DNA of 64,000 nucleotides from Synergistetes bacterium HGW-Synergistetes-1 (GCA_002839185.1 PGXO01000004.1:186001-250000), one strand, 5' to 3'; counted from the stretch's first letter, positions 1 to 7,946 are shown. Made by a program: numbers and translations. The notes: generated by a model from the sequence alone, not told the origin.

Positions 1-152
1 CTGCAAAAGGAAAGGTCAAGGGAAGGATGTTCTACGGCTGTACGAGATATCCTGAATGTGACTTCATTTCGTGGAAAAAACCCGGAACGGCAGACCAGGA
101 AGCTGCAGTTACAGATCCCGCAGAAATTGAAAATGCAGATACAGAGATGTAA
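1..152 (+). CDS. topA: DNA topoisomerase I, C-terminal end (partial)
   Basis: The frame beginning at base 3 is open from the window edge to a TAA at 150-152. It encodes a zinc-ribbon segment with the motif [15 protein letters not shown], followed by an acidic tail ending ENADTEM. The GxFxGCxxYPxC pattern is the signature of the C-terminal zinc fingers of bacterial type IA topoisomerase I, which relaxes negative supercoils. Only about 49 residues are visible. It overlaps the start of trmFO by 20 bases. In Bacillus subtilis topA also lies directly before trmFO, which supports the identification. Confidence 0.8.
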   Translation, partial: AKGKVKGRMFYGCTRYPECDFISWKKPGTADQEAAVTDPAEIENADTEM

Positions 153-1479
153 AAAGATAACAATAACAGGAGGAGGACTCTCCGGTTCAGAGGCAGCATG
201 GCAGCTTGCGCAGCGAGGATTTCATGTCAGGCTTTATGAAATGAGGCCTGAAAAAAAGACTCCAGCACATGAAACGGCTTTTCTTGGTGAGCTGGTATGC
301 AGCAACTCTTTTGGAGGGGAAAAACCGACCACCCCTGCAGGTATACTTAAATCAGAACTAAGCCTCTTAGGCAGTCTCATAATGGATTGTGCCCAGAAAA
401 GCAGAGTTCCTGCAGGGAACGCGCTTGCTGTTGACAGAGATGTCTTTTCACGCCTTATCGATTCAGCGATCTCGTCTCATCCAAACATAGAGGTCATAAG
501 AGAAGAGATGACCGAACTTCCGGAAGGCCCTTCCATTATTGCGACAGGACCGCTGACAAGCGATGCATTCGCGGAAAGCCTTAAAAAACTGGTTGGCGAA
601 GACCTCCTCTATTTTTACGATGCTGTCGCCCCGATAGTGACGCTTGAAAGCGTAGATCCCGAACATTCATTCAGAGGAAACAGATATGGCGAGAGCGGAG
701 ACTATATAAACTGCCCAATGGACGAGGATGTATACCATGCTTTCTGGGAGGCATTGGTGGCCGCCGAGACTGCTCCAAAACACAGTTTCGAAAACGAAGA
801 GATGAGACACTTCGAAGGCTGTCTGCCTGTGGAAGTGATCGCAAAGAGGGGAGAAAAGACCCTTCTTTTCGGTCCGCTCAGGCCTGTAGGTTTCACTGAT
901 GAAAAAAACGGGAGGATATACACTGCTGTTGTGCAGCTGAGGCAGGACAACGAAGATGGAACTCTTTACAACATGGTCGGCTTCCAGACCAACCTGAAGT
1001 GGGGCGAACAGGAGAGAATCTTTCGAATGATACCCGCGCTCAGGAATGCTGAATTTATCCGTAAAGGAGTAATGCACAGGAACCTGTTTGTATGTGCGCC
1101 TACTGTTCTTGACGGATACCTCAGGCCGGTCGGCAAAATGGATACATTCCTGGCCGGGCAGATGACCGGTGTCGAGGGATATCTTGAAAGCACAGCAATG
1201 GGGCTGGCCTCTGCACTATTCATGACTGCACAGCTCAGAGAGGTTTCAATGCCGGATTTCCCGTTTGAGACTGCAATAGGATCACTTCTGAATTACCTTA
1301 GGACTGCCGTTCCAAAAACTTTCCAGCCAATGAATGTAAATCTTGGAATATTCCCAAAACTTGAGGGAAAGAAGATCAAAAGACGCACTGAACGCTGCGA
1401 GGCTTATCATGAAAGGGCGATAGGCGCGATGCGCGACTTTATCAAATCGCACGCAGAGTTATTTAACAGCGATAAGTAG
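133..1479 (+). CDS. trmFO: Methylenetetrahydrofolate--tRNA-(uracil-5-)-methyltransferase TrmFO
   Basis: Makes 5-methyluridine at position 54 of tRNA, using methylenetetrahydrofolate and FAD in the cytoplasm. From the ATG at 133 the protein is 448 residues. It has an N-terminal FAD fold ([11 protein letters not shown], residues 13-23), then the family signature [16 protein letters not shown]. Cys56 (in ELVCSNSF) and Cys230 (in [10 protein letters not shown]) correspond to the two catalytic cysteines, Cys53 and Cys226, of the B. subtilis enzyme. The same frame is open further upstream, but homology begins only at KKITITGGG, so 133 is chosen although its ribosome site is weak (TTG at 127 is an alternative). 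It probably shares a transcript with topA, and a strong terminator follows at 1756-1793. Confidence 0.95.
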   Translation: MQIQRCKKITITGGGLSGSEAAWQLAQRGFHVRLYEMRPEKKTPAHETAFLGELVCSNSFGGEKPTTPAGILKSELSLLGSLIMDCAQKSRVPAGNALAVDRDVFSRLIDSAISSHPNIEVIREEMTELPEGPSIIATGPLTSDAFAESLKKLVGEDLLYFYDAVAPIVTLESVDPEHSFRGNRYGESGDYINCPMDEDVYHAFWEALVAAETAPKHSFENEEMRHFEGCLPVEVIAKRGEKTLLFGPLRPVGFTDEKNGRIYTAVVQLRQDNEDGTLYNMVGFQTNLKWGEQERIFRMIPALRNAEFIRKGVMHRNLFVCAPTVLDGYLRPVGKMDTFLAGQMTGVEGYLESTAMGLASALFMTAQLREVSMPDFPFETAIGSLLNYLRTAVPKTFQPMNVNLGIFPKLEGKKIKRRTERCEAYHERAIGAMRDFIKSHAELFNSDK

Positions 1480-1501
1480 CCAGGATGGAGATTACGCCTT
1501 G

Positions 1502-1755
1502 GGAGTCGATAGCAAATCAATTGGAAATCAATTGGGAATCGATTGTTAGAGACTGTGGCAAAAATCGTGCTGCGGGAATCAATTGATGATCAATTGCAAA
1601 TCGATGGGGGAGTCAATTGTGAATCAGTTGTTTGGATCTGAGAACCTGGCCTCTCACTGAGATCCGGGATTCAGGCACTTTGAACCTTCCCTATAACTAA
1701 ATAACTAATTTTTTGAACCAACCAATTGACTTGCCACCGATTTGCTATTGATTCC
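1502..1755. repeat. 11-bp periodic degenerate repeat block (AATCRATTG type)
   Basis: Between trmFO and its terminator lie words of the form RAATCAATTG. The TC dinucleotides fall at 1506, 1517, 1528 and 1539, then at 1579, 1590, 1601, 1613 and 1624: a spacing of 11 with a single 12. At about 1720-1755 the complementary words (CCAATTGACTT, GCCACCGATTT, GCTATTGATTC) run in the opposite sense, also every 11 bases. The two senses could pair. There is no open frame. Other blocks with the same period but different words occur throughout the window. Confidence 0.75.
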
Positions 1756-1793
1756 CTGTAGGAGACAGAGAACCCTGTCTCCTACAGCTTTTT
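1756..1793 (+). terminator. Rho-independent terminator of topA-trmFO
   Basis: A perfect 13-bp stem (CTGTAGGAGACAG pairing with CTGTCTCCTACAG) with a 6-base loop, followed by C and five T. It ends the topA-trmFO transcript before the xerC promoter. Confidence 0.9.
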
Positions 1794-1845
1794 AGACTGA
1801 ATAGTAAACAAATGCTTGTATCTTGTGAATTTTCTTAAAATTCGC

Positions 1846-1873
1846 TTGAAATTTCAACTCTACATGCTAGAAT
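1846..1873 (+). promoter_or_regulatory. Probable xerC promoter (leaderless transcript)
   Basis: TTGAAA at 1846-1851, 16-base spacer, TAGAAT at 1868-1873 preceded by TGC, which makes an extended -10 element. The -10 ends only 7 bases before the ATG at 1881 and no Shine-Dalgarno sequence is present, so transcription would start at or next to the start codon. Confidence 0.6.
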
Positions 1874-1880
1874 ACCATTC

Positions 1881-2768
1881 ATGGCAGAAAACATATCAGA
1901 AAATGTCGATCAGTTTTTAGCATTTATGGAATCCAGAGGCCGCTCAAAAAACACTGTTATTAACTACAGGGTCGATTTAGAGCAGTTCAGGGAGTATTTG
2001 CTGAGACAGGACATCTCAGATGTTTCTGGGATAGATTCTCAGTCAGTCCGAGTCTACCTCTCAAATATCATAGGTTTCGGCATAGCAAAATCGTCCGCTG
2101 CAAGAAAGCTTTCCGCTGTAAGAGGCTTCATAAGCTGGCTTTCTTCGAGGGAAATACTTGAGTATGGTGTTGCAGCAGGACTTAAGGGACCCAAGTTGCC
2201 GTCGTCCCTTCCAAGAGCTCTGTCATATGAGGAGACAGAAAAGCTTCTTGTAGAAGGGCCTGAAAATGGTAAACACTATCAGAGGGACAGGCTGATACTT
2301 GAGCTGCTTTATGGTTCAGGTCTCCGTGTATCTGAATTGATAGACCTTAATTGGGAAAACATAGAGACAGATCAAAGGATGATCAGAGTGTTAGGCAAAG
2401 GTTCAAAGGAACGGCTTGTACCATTTGGTCCGAGCGTCAAAGAACTCCTTGAGGACTGGAGCCTCCTTTCAAAAGAAGGAACCAAAGGACCTCTGTTCAT
2501 ATCAGAAAAGGGAGCAGAAAGGCTTACAGTCAGAACAGTGCACAGACTGGTACAAAGAGCTGCTTTGCGGGTAGGGATCTACGGAGTATCACCGCATACA
2601 TTGAGGCATTGTTTTGCGACACATCTGCTTGAACGCGGAGCTCCGCTGAGGGTCGTCCAGGAACTCCTAGGCCACGAAAGCATAGCCGCGACTCAAAGAT
2701 ACCTCTCTATTACAGCGGAACAGATGAAGAGAAGTTATATGGAGCACCACCCGAGAGCACACGAGTAA
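1881..2768 (+). CDS. xerC: Tyrosine recombinase XerC/XerD family (CodV-like)
   Basis: Site-specific recombinase, in this family normally resolving chromosome dimers at dif. The protein has 295 residues: an N-terminal SAM-like core-binding domain (about 1-90) and a C-terminal catalytic domain. All catalytic residues are visible: Arg149 (GSGLRVSEL), Lys173 (GKGSKERLVP), His239 and Arg242 (HTLRH), His265 (GHES) and the nucleophile Tyr274 (QRYLSIT). The length is normal for XerC/D. It lies directly before codY, like codV in B. subtilis, but the hslV and hslU genes found between them there are absent. XerC and XerD cannot be told apart from the sequence alone. The start lacks a ribosome site and is probably leaderless. 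Confidence 0.9.
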   Translation: MAENISENVDQFLAFMESRGRSKNTVINYRVDLEQFREYLLRQDISDVSGIDSQSVRVYLSNIIGFGIAKSSAARKLSAVRGFISWLSSREILEYGVAAGLKGPKLPSSLPRALSYEETEKLLVEGPENGKHYQRDRLILELLYGSGLRVSELIDLNWENIETDQRMIRVLGKGSKERLVPFGPSVKELLEDWSLLSKEGTKGPLFISEKGAERLTVRTVHRLVQRAALRVGIYGVSPHTLRHCFATHLLERGAPLRVVQELLGHESIAATQRYLSITAEQMKRSYMEHHPRAHE

Positions 2769-2808
2769 TACTTAAAAAATAGAAAAAACAGGGAAGGAAG
2801 TTGTTGCA

Positions 2809-3645
2809 ATGGACACACCGAAAGAACTTATTGAAGCAAGACCCAAAATCATGAATCCTGCCGCAATGCAGGATCTTCTTGAGAAAACGCGGATAGTCAG
2901 CCGTGCTCTCCAGTCGCGCAAGGATCGAGGAACTCCCGACTATCCCAAACTTGCAAGACTTATGTCAGACCTCTCAGCAGCTAACGTCTACGTTATCAAC
3001 GAAGACGGAAAGATACTGGGCTACGCCTGGATAAGCGAATATGACTGCCCAATAATGGCAGACCAGCTTCTGGACGGTGCAATGCCGGCCGCTTACGTTG
3101 AAAAGGTAAACTCGTTCCACGAGTCAATACTGAATCACACGGACCACGGCCTCTGCGCCTATGCAGATCAGCCATGCACATACTCAAACAAGCATGTGCT
3201 TCTTGTCCCGATCAATGGTTCCGGGGAAAGGCTGGGAACACTTATACTTGCCCGTTTTGGCTGTCAGTTCGACACAAGGGACCTTGTCCTTGCCGAGTAC
3301 CTTGGTACAGTGGTAGGACTGGAAATACTTAACGACAGAGGAAAATCGATAGAAGAACGCGGACGTGAGCGTCTTGTGGTCCAGATGGCCATGAGAGCCC
3401 TATCATACTCTGAAGTTGAATCAGTCAGACACATAATCGAAGATCTGGGCGGGTCAGAGGGTGTTGTTGTAGCAAGCAAAGTTGCAGACAGAGTCGGTGT
3501 AACGAGAAGCGTTATAGTAAACGCATTGAGAAAACTCGGAAGCGCTGGTATCATAGAGAGCAGGAGCCTTGGGATGAAAGGAACATACATCAAGGTCCTC
3601 AGCCCGCTGTTTTTAGAGGAGCTTGGCATAGCAGTCTCTCGTTAA
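2809..3645 (+). CDS. codY: GTP- and branched-chain amino acid-sensing transcriptional regulator CodY
   Basis: Global regulator that, with GTP and branched-chain amino acids bound, represses nutrient-scavenging genes. 278 residues with an N-terminal GAF-type sensor (about 20-165, including GTLILARFG) and a C-terminal winged helix. The helix region carries the nearly invariant strings ASKVADRVGVTRSVIVNALR and IESRSLGMKGTYIKVL (about 220-265), which match the B. subtilis DNA-reading helix almost exactly. A good ribosome site (AAGGAAG) precedes the ATG. The cheY-like gene follows after 21 bases, so the two are probably cotranscribed. CodY is best known from Firmicutes; here it sits in a genome with lipid A genes. 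Confidence 0.97.
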   Translation: MDTPKELIEARPKIMNPAAMQDLLEKTRIVSRALQSRKDRGTPDYPKLARLMSDLSAANVYVINEDGKILGYAWISEYDCPIMADQLLDGAMPAAYVEKVNSFHESILNHTDHGLCAYADQPCTYSNKHVLLVPINGSGERLGTLILARFGCQFDTRDLVLAEYLGTVVGLEILNDRGKSIEERGRERLVVQMAMRALSYSEVESVRHIIEDLGGSEGVVVASKVADRVGVTRSVIVNALRKLGSAGIIESRSLGMKGTYIKVLSPLFLEELGIAVSR

Positions 3646-3666
3646 AAATTTAGGGAGGGTGATATC

Positions 3667-4035
3667 TTGAAGGCAAAAATCCTCATCGCCGATGATTCGG
3701 CCTATATGCGTTCGATACTAAAAGACCTGCTCCTTCGGAACGGTTATGATGTCATCGGCGAGGCAGAGAACGGTAAAGAGGTTCTTGGTCTATACCGGAA
3801 ACTCAAGCCTGATGTCGTAGCGATGGATATCATGATGCCTGAGATGAGTGGTATACAAGCTCTCAAGGAAATCAAAGAAAATTATCCGGAGGCCAGGGTG
3901 GTCATGTCCGCGGCGATGGGTCAGCAGCATTTAGTTGTTGAAGCCATAAGAGCAGGTGCGGCCGACTTTTTTATAAAGCCTGTCCAGGCAGAGAGAGTTG
4001 TCGAAGCGATAGACAAAGCGCTGCAGCACAGGTAG
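3667..4035 (+). CDS. cheY: CheY-type single-domain response regulator
   Basis: A stand-alone receiver domain of 122 residues, phosphorylated by a histidine kinase and acting by protein contact rather than DNA binding. Acidic pocket Asp9 and Asp10 (IADDS), phosphoacceptor Asp54 (VAMDIMMPE), switch Ser81 and conserved Lys104 (FFIKPV) are all present. The start is a TTG preceded by AGGGAGGGTGAT. In B. subtilis the region after codY holds flagellar genes, so a chemotaxis or motility role is reasonable, but no flagellar gene lies nearby and the output partner is unknown. Confidence 0.88.
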   Translation: MKAKILIADDSAYMRSILKDLLLRNGYDVIGEAENGKEVLGLYRKLKPDVVAMDIMMPEMSGIQALKEIKENYPEARVVMSAAMGQQHLVVEAIRAGAADFFIKPVQAERVVEAIDKALQHR

Positions 4036-4158
4036 GCTGTTTTATACAACAAATGGAGTAGCTATTTTTATTTATTATGGTAAAATGCGCTCCATGATAT
4101 TTTTTTAAAGACTCCGTGCAGAACGGAGACATATTTTTCTTGGAGGTCAGAACCGCAT

Positions 4159-4584
4159 ATGGTAGATAAGGTACCCGCAGCATCAGGAGTAAGCGTGGGG
4201 GATGTGCTTAACGGAACTGTAGAGCACGTTGCCGCCTACGGCGCGTTTATCAGGCTCGAATCGGGACAGAAGGCGATGGTCCACATATCAGAACTGTCTC
4301 ACAACTATGTAAAAAAGGTTGAGGACGTTCTGGAAGTCGGACAGAAAATAACCGCAAAGGTTATTAAGATCGATGAAAAGGGCAGGATAGACCTTTCTAT
4401 AAAGGCGCTTCAAATCAAAGAGCCTCCCGCCAGACCGGTCTACCGTGAAGATGACTTTGAGAAGAAACTTACTACATTTCTCAAATTCAGCGATGAAAAA
4501 ATTGCCGACCTCAGTAAATCAAAAGAAGTCCGCAGCACTAAAAGAAAAACCGGAACCGGAACCGGACAAACCGGCAAAAAATAG
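4159..4584 (+). CDS. S1 RNA-binding domain protein (YugI/GSP13-like)
   Basis: 141 residues with one S1 OB-fold domain (about 12-83): VGDVLNGTVEHVAAYGAFI, MVHISELSHNYVKKVEDVLEVGQ, KGRIDLSIKAL. The C-terminus is a basic Lys/Arg/Thr/Gly tail ending TGTGTGQTGKK. Small single-S1 proteins of this form bind RNA or the ribosome, and GSP13/YugI of Bacillus is a general stress protein. GGAGG lies just before the ATG. An extended -10 (TGGTAAAAT, 4078-4086) upstream suggests its own promoter. The exact RNA target cannot be read from the sequence. Confidence 0.85.
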   Translation: MVDKVPAASGVSVGDVLNGTVEHVAAYGAFIRLESGQKAMVHISELSHNYVKKVEDVLEVGQKITAKVIKIDEKGRIDLSIKALQIKEPPARPVYREDDFEKKLTTFLKFSDEKIADLSKSKEVRSTKRKTGTGTGQTGKK

Positions 4585-4594
4585 TGTCGGGGAA

Positions 4595-5164
4595 ATGATA
4601 AAAAAAGATTCCTTTAAGGAGCCGGCGGCAGATCATCCGCCGGCTTTTTGGACACCTTTGAGTGGCGGTGATATTGCCATTCTAAGAAAAAGGAACAGCC
4701 GTCGGCGTTTCGATCTCTCGATTATCTATGCTGTGGCGGCAAGATGTTCTTATGAATTTCCACAGGTACTGGTATGCAGGCCTCACCGAAGGGGAGGAAC
4801 TCCTTTCCCAACAATGTTCTGGCTGACATGTCCGTTTTTAGACCGTAAATGCGGTGAACTGGAATCGCTCCAGAAGATAGGCGAACTGGAAGGACTGTTC
4901 ATGACCAGACATACAGAAGTTTCCATATGGCATGAAAGATACGCTCTTTTGAGGAAGAGCATATCTGCTAAAGAGACAGATATCCCTACCGGGGTCGGAG
5001 GAATAAATTGGCGGGATGTCCCTCATGCTGTAAAATGTCTTCATCTTCAGGTTGCTACATGGCTTGGCTGGAGGTATCACCCTGCAGAGGACTGGCTCAA
5101 AGAACAGTTGGAAGTTACAGAATGTGCCTGCGGGATTTGCGGAAAAACAGATGATAATAAATAA
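4595..5164 (+). CDS. DUF501 domain protein
   Basis: 189 residues from the ATG at 4595. The core matches the DUF501 family: AVAARCSYEFPQVLVCRP, then GGTPFPTMFWLTCPFLDRKC, then an HERY segment and a cysteine-rich end (TECACGICGK). The function of the family is not established; in other bacteria it often lies near eno or ppx. The start is uncertain. A perfect terminator-like hairpin (4621-4649) lies inside the first 20 codons, and the family homology starts only near codon 26, so translation may begin at the TTG at 4658, downstream of the hairpin. Confidence 0.75.
   Translation: MIKKDSFKEPAADHPPAFWTPLSGGDIAILRKRNSRRRFDLSIIYAVAARCSYEFPQVLVCRPHRRGGTPFPTMFWLTCPFLDRKCGELESLQKIGELEGLFMTRHTEVSIWHERYALLRKSISAKETDIPTGVGGINWRDVPHAVKCLHLQVATWLGWRYHPAEDWLKEQLEVTECACGICGKTDDNK
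4621..4649 (+). terminator. Terminator of the S1-domain gene, inside the DUF501 5' end
   Basis: Perfect 8-bp GC-only stem (GCCGGCGG / CCGCCGGC), an 8-base loop and five T. It lies 36 bases after the stop of the S1-domain gene. If DUF501 is translated from 4595 the hairpin is within coding sequence, so it may act as an attenuator between the two genes. Confidence 0.7.
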
Positions 5165-5202
5165 AAAATCCTGATCATAATATATAATTTAGCAAGTCCT
5201 TA

Positions 5203-5230
5203 TTGACTTTCTCGTAAAAACCTGTAAAAT
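5203..5230 (+). promoter_or_regulatory. tRNA operon promoter
   Basis: TTGACT at 5203-5208, 16-base spacer, TAAAAT at 5225-5230, 23 bases before the first tRNA. The tRNA-Ala promoter at 41167-41194 has the same -10 and spacer length. Confidence 0.75.
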
Positions 5231-5253
5231 TACCCATCGTGATGTACATTTTT

Positions 5254-5329
5254 GAGCCGTTAGCTCAGCTGGCAGAGCACCGGACTTTTAATCCGGGTGT
5301 CCCGGGTCCGAGTCCCGGACGGCTCACCA
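5254..5329 (+). tRNA. tRNA-Lys (TTT)
   Basis: 76 bases with CCA encoded. Acceptor stem GAGCCGT / ACGGCTC, D-arm TAGCTCAGC, anticodon loop CTTTTAA giving anticodon TTT, T-loop GGGTCCGAGTCCC. First of three tRNAs in one transcript. Confidence 0.95.
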
Positions 5330-5338
5330 TTTTTTTGC

Positions 5339-5414
5339 GGTCCCATCGTCCAGAGGCCTAGGACACCGCCCTTTCAAGGCGGCGACACGAGTTCGAATCT
5401 CGTTGGGACCGCCA
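5339..5414 (+). tRNA. tRNA-Glu (TTC)
   Basis: 76 bases with CCA encoded. Acceptor stem GGTCCCA / TGGGACC, anticodon stem CCGCC / GGCGG with loop CTTTCAA giving anticodon TTC, and T-loop GTTCGAATC. Confidence 0.95.
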
Positions 5415-5425
5415 TTATTTTAGAG

Positions 5426-5501
5426 GCCAGCGTAGCTCAGTTGGTAGAGCAGCGCACTCGTAATGCGCAGGTCTCCGGTCCGAATCCGGACGCTGGCTCC
5501 A
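5426..5501 (+). tRNA. tRNA-Thr (CGT)
   Basis: 76 bases with CCA encoded. Acceptor stem GCCAGCG / CGCTGGC, anticodon stem GCGCA / TGCGC with loop CTCGTAA giving anticodon CGT. The apparent reading frame through the three tRNAs is an artefact. Confidence 0.95.
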
Positions 5502-5515
5502 CTCGAAAAAATACA

Positions 5516-5545
5516 AACCCCGGTCAATGTGACCGGGGTTTTTTT
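5516..5545 (+). terminator. Terminator of the tRNA operon
   Basis: Perfect 10-bp stem AACCCCGGTC / GACCGGGGTT with a 5-base loop, followed by a T run. It starts 15 bases after tRNA-Thr. Confidence 0.93.
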
Positions 5546-5650
5546 GTAGTTCAGCTCACTTAAAATGATCCATCGTTCCTGTGAAACAACTCCGCTATCT
5601 GTTAGAATTTCTGGTGTTGGAGAACAATGGTGAAACTGCGGCAGGGACGG

Positions 5651-5740
5651 GCAAGCAATCGGCAAGCAGTTGTTTATGAATTACAGTTAAGCGATGGCTA
5701 AGCAATTGCTCAGCGACGGCTCAGCCATTGCTCAGCCGCA
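5651..5740. repeat. 11-bp periodic degenerate repeat block (GCTMAGC type)
   Basis: GC anchors of AAGC/CAGC words fall at 5655 and 5666, then at 5691, 5702, 5713, 5724 and 5735, exactly 11 bases apart within each run. The words read GGCAAGCAATC, GCTAAGCAATT, GCTCAGCGACG, GCTCAGCCATT. The rest of the gap 5546-5786 shows no gene. Confidence 0.7.
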
Positions 5741-5786
5741 TTTGAAATCGCCGCTTCACAAATCTTAAGACCGTACAAAGGGGATC

Positions 5787-6521
5787 ATGATAGTGTTAAA
5801 AAGTCATAGCTCAGCTTCAAACAACAAGGAGGGTGTCCTTGAAACACCGGGACTTTCTTTGGTCATCAAAAGAAAAATAACGTTTGTAAGACATGGAATC
5901 ACAGAGTGGAACAAGATGTTCCGTTATCAGGGCATAACAGACGTACCTCTTTCACCTGAGGGAGAAGAACAGGCAAAAAAGGCTGCGCTGCGTCTTTCAT
6001 GCGAATCTGTTGACAGGGTCATATCGAGTCCGCTCGAACGTTCGATGAAGACGGCTGTCATCATTGCAGAAACTATAGGAATCAAGAGCGTGGAAGCGTG
6101 GGATGAACTTAGAGAGGTCGACTTTGGTGCGTGGGAGGGGCTTACAGTACCCCAGATAAAGGAAAAATACGGAGAAGATCTCTTCGAGAAGTGGAAAGCT
6201 TCACAAATCGACGTTACTGCAACAAACGGAGAAGATGCGGATCTGGTGTATAAAAGGGCTGAAGGCTGTGCTGCGAAGATATTGGCACTAAAAGATGAAC
6301 ATGTCGTAGTAGTTGGACATGGAGCACTTTTCAGAGCTCTTTTGCTCCCTCTGATAAAGATACCGAGAGGGAATGTGTTCTGGAAGATGAAAATGGACAA
6401 CTGTTCTCTTTCAGGTATCGGTGTAGACAGGAAAAATAGAGCTTTCATAGTTTTTTTCAACGACACAATCCACCTGAGGACAAAGATCGATTGCATCAAA
6501 GATATTCCTCTGCCGTGGTAG
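5787..6521 (+). CDS. Histidine phosphatase (phosphoglycerate mutase-like) family protein
   Basis: 244 residues. The phosphohistidine motif is FVRHGITEWN with His36; the second histidine is His178 in VVVVGHGALFRAL; the motif LREVDFGAWEG holds the usual acid residue. Known members are phosphoglycerate mutases, alpha-ribazole phosphatases (CobC) and sugar phosphatases, and the substrate cannot be chosen here. AAGGGGAT precedes the ATG at 5787. The first 28 residues are extra to the family core, which begins at KRKITFVRHG, so a later TTG (about 5859) is an alternative start. No cobalamin genes lie nearby. Confidence 0.85.
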   Translation: MIVLKSHSSASNNKEGVLETPGLSLVIKRKITFVRHGITEWNKMFRYQGITDVPLSPEGEEQAKKAALRLSCESVDRVISSPLERSMKTAVIIAETIGIKSVEAWDELREVDFGAWEGLTVPQIKEKYGEDLFEKWKASQIDVTATNGEDADLVYKRAEGCAAKILALKDEHVVVVGHGALFRALLLPLIKIPRGNVFWKMKMDNCSLSGIGVDRKNRAFIVFFNDTIHLRTKIDCIKDIPLPW

Positions 6522-6596
6522 ATTTCATAGATTAATGGTAGAATCACCAATGTAGGTGTAGTTGCATAGATTGTATAAAAAACGCGAAACGAGGAT

Positions 6597-7220
6597 ATGC
6601 CTTTGAAAAGCGATCCCGAGAAAGTTACGACAGGGAATGACGAGAATAGACCAGAAGCAGAAAAAAAACTGTGGTTAAGGTGTTCCAACGGAGATGAGGA
6701 AGCACGGGAGGAACTTATCCTTGCATACAGGCCTATGGTCTATTGGCTTGCGAAAAAACTTAAAGTTCCATACGGTACTTATCCCGACCTGATTCAGGAA
6801 GGTATGGTCTCTCTTATCAAAGCTGTCGACCGTTTTGACGTAGAAAGAAACAACTGTTTTTCTACGTATGCCTATTACAAGATAAAGGGCGGGATGATAA
6901 ATTTCATTCAGCGTGTAGAAGCAAAGGCTCCGATCCCGGTCGATGATGAGACGGTTTTTATCCATGAAGCTCCACTGACCGGATCTCTGTCTGAACATGC
7001 AGACAAGTCCGAATGGACTCTTGATCTTGAGCAGGCCCTGAACAGCTTGTCCCAGAGAGAGGCAGATATCGTAAAGGCTCTTGTGATCGAAGGCAGAATG
7101 GCCAAAGAGGTTGCTGAAGAGGCAAATCTTGACATAAGCCACATTTACCGGATCCGCAGGAAAGCTATGGCCAAATTACGTAAGTGGCTAAATGCAGATG
7201 AAGCCACTTCCGCCATGTAA
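6597..7220 (+). CDS. RNA polymerase sigma-70 family factor (FliA/WhiG-like)
   Basis: 207 residues. Region 2 spans about 36-100 (YRPMVYWLAKKLKV, DLIQEGMVSLIKAVDRFD, FSTYAYYKIKGGMINFIQ) and directs core binding and -10 recognition. Region 4 is at the C-terminus (LNSLSQREADIVKALVI, SHIYRIRRKAMAKLRKWL) and reads the -35. A short acidic linker replaces most of region 3. The architecture resembles FliA/WhiG-type alternative sigma factors; the regulon cannot be read from this window. GAGGA precedes the ATG closely. The next gene follows after 47 bases. Confidence 0.85.
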   Translation: MPLKSDPEKVTTGNDENRPEAEKKLWLRCSNGDEEAREELILAYRPMVYWLAKKLKVPYGTYPDLIQEGMVSLIKAVDRFDVERNNCFSTYAYYKIKGGMINFIQRVEAKAPIPVDDETVFIHEAPLTGSLSEHADKSEWTLDLEQALNSLSQREADIVKALVIEGRMAKEVAEEANLDISHIYRIRRKAMAKLRKWLNADEATSAM

Positions 7221-7267
7221 TACGGGATAATAATTAAACATCCCCATGGGCATGGAGGAGGCACCGG

Positions 7268-7888
7268 ATGAAAAAGAAGATCTCAAGGATACAAAGATGG
7301 CTGGACAGACTTTCCACCGCCTGCGAGACCGGAAGGTGGGATTCTGCTCTTGTGGAAGCAGACTGCCTTTCAGCAGAGGTACGTGAGATAAGAGAAGACC
7401 TGACTCAGAAACTTGAAAACGATCATGCTGCGGCAGTAAACATATTCAGCAGATCCGCAGTCACCATGAGTATCAAAAGCGTTGGGATAGCGCTCTTTAT
7501 TGTCTTGGTTTCGACCATACCTCTTGCAGTTGAATCTGAAAGGCCATGGACAGCTCAGACTGATACGAAAGCGGCCCAAGGCCCCGGAGATGAGATCCTT
7601 GCGTGGGTGACACGTGAGGAGGATGAACTTCTCAGGACCCTGAGATCAGACCTCAGCGGCCAAAATGCAGGAGCGATTCAAACAGAGAGCGTTTTCTCGG
7701 CACCTGTAAAAAAGAGAACTTCTGCACAGGCTAAAAGGGAAATAGTTGTGGTTTCTGAAATACCTGCTGTCCGGAATATACCTGTGAGATCTGAAGCCGG
7801 AATAAGTGCAGAGGATCTAATGGCTCTTTTGCAGATAGGGGAAAAGGCTCTGAGAGGAGACACCCCTGCGATCAAAGTAATAAAATAG
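7268..7888 (+). CDS. Single-pass membrane protein of unknown function
   Basis: 206 residues, not recognised. Residues 1-60 look helical and charged (cytoplasmic), about 68-88 form one hydrophobic segment (SVGIALFIVLVSTIPLAV), and the rest is polar and probably outside the cytoplasmic membrane. A strong ribosome site (GGAGGAGG) precedes the ATG. It sits between the sigma factor and bamA. An envelope-sensing or anti-sigma role would fit the position but has no motif support. Confidence 0.7.
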   Translation: MKKKISRIQRWLDRLSTACETGRWDSALVEADCLSAEVREIREDLTQKLENDHAAAVNIFSRSAVTMSIKSVGIALFIVLVSTIPLAVESERPWTAQTDTKAAQGPGDEILAWVTREEDELLRTLRSDLSGQNAGAIQTESVFSAPVKKRTSAQAKREIVVVSEIPAVRNIPVRSEAGISAEDLMALLQIGEKALRGDTPAIKVIK

Positions 7889-7946
7889 CAACATTGCGCT
7901 GATACATGCGCTGATATTTTTATCCATTTCAGAGGAGTGGTTTTTT

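Noticed and set aside
5297-5563. 88-codon open frame across the tRNA cluster
   Set aside because: It runs through tRNA-Lys, tRNA-Glu and tRNA-Thr and the terminator. It has no ribosome site and reflects conserved tRNA sequence.
5927-6688. 253-codon minus-strand frame opposite the histidine phosphatase
   Set aside because: It lies antisense to a gene with clear catalytic motifs and has no motif of its own.
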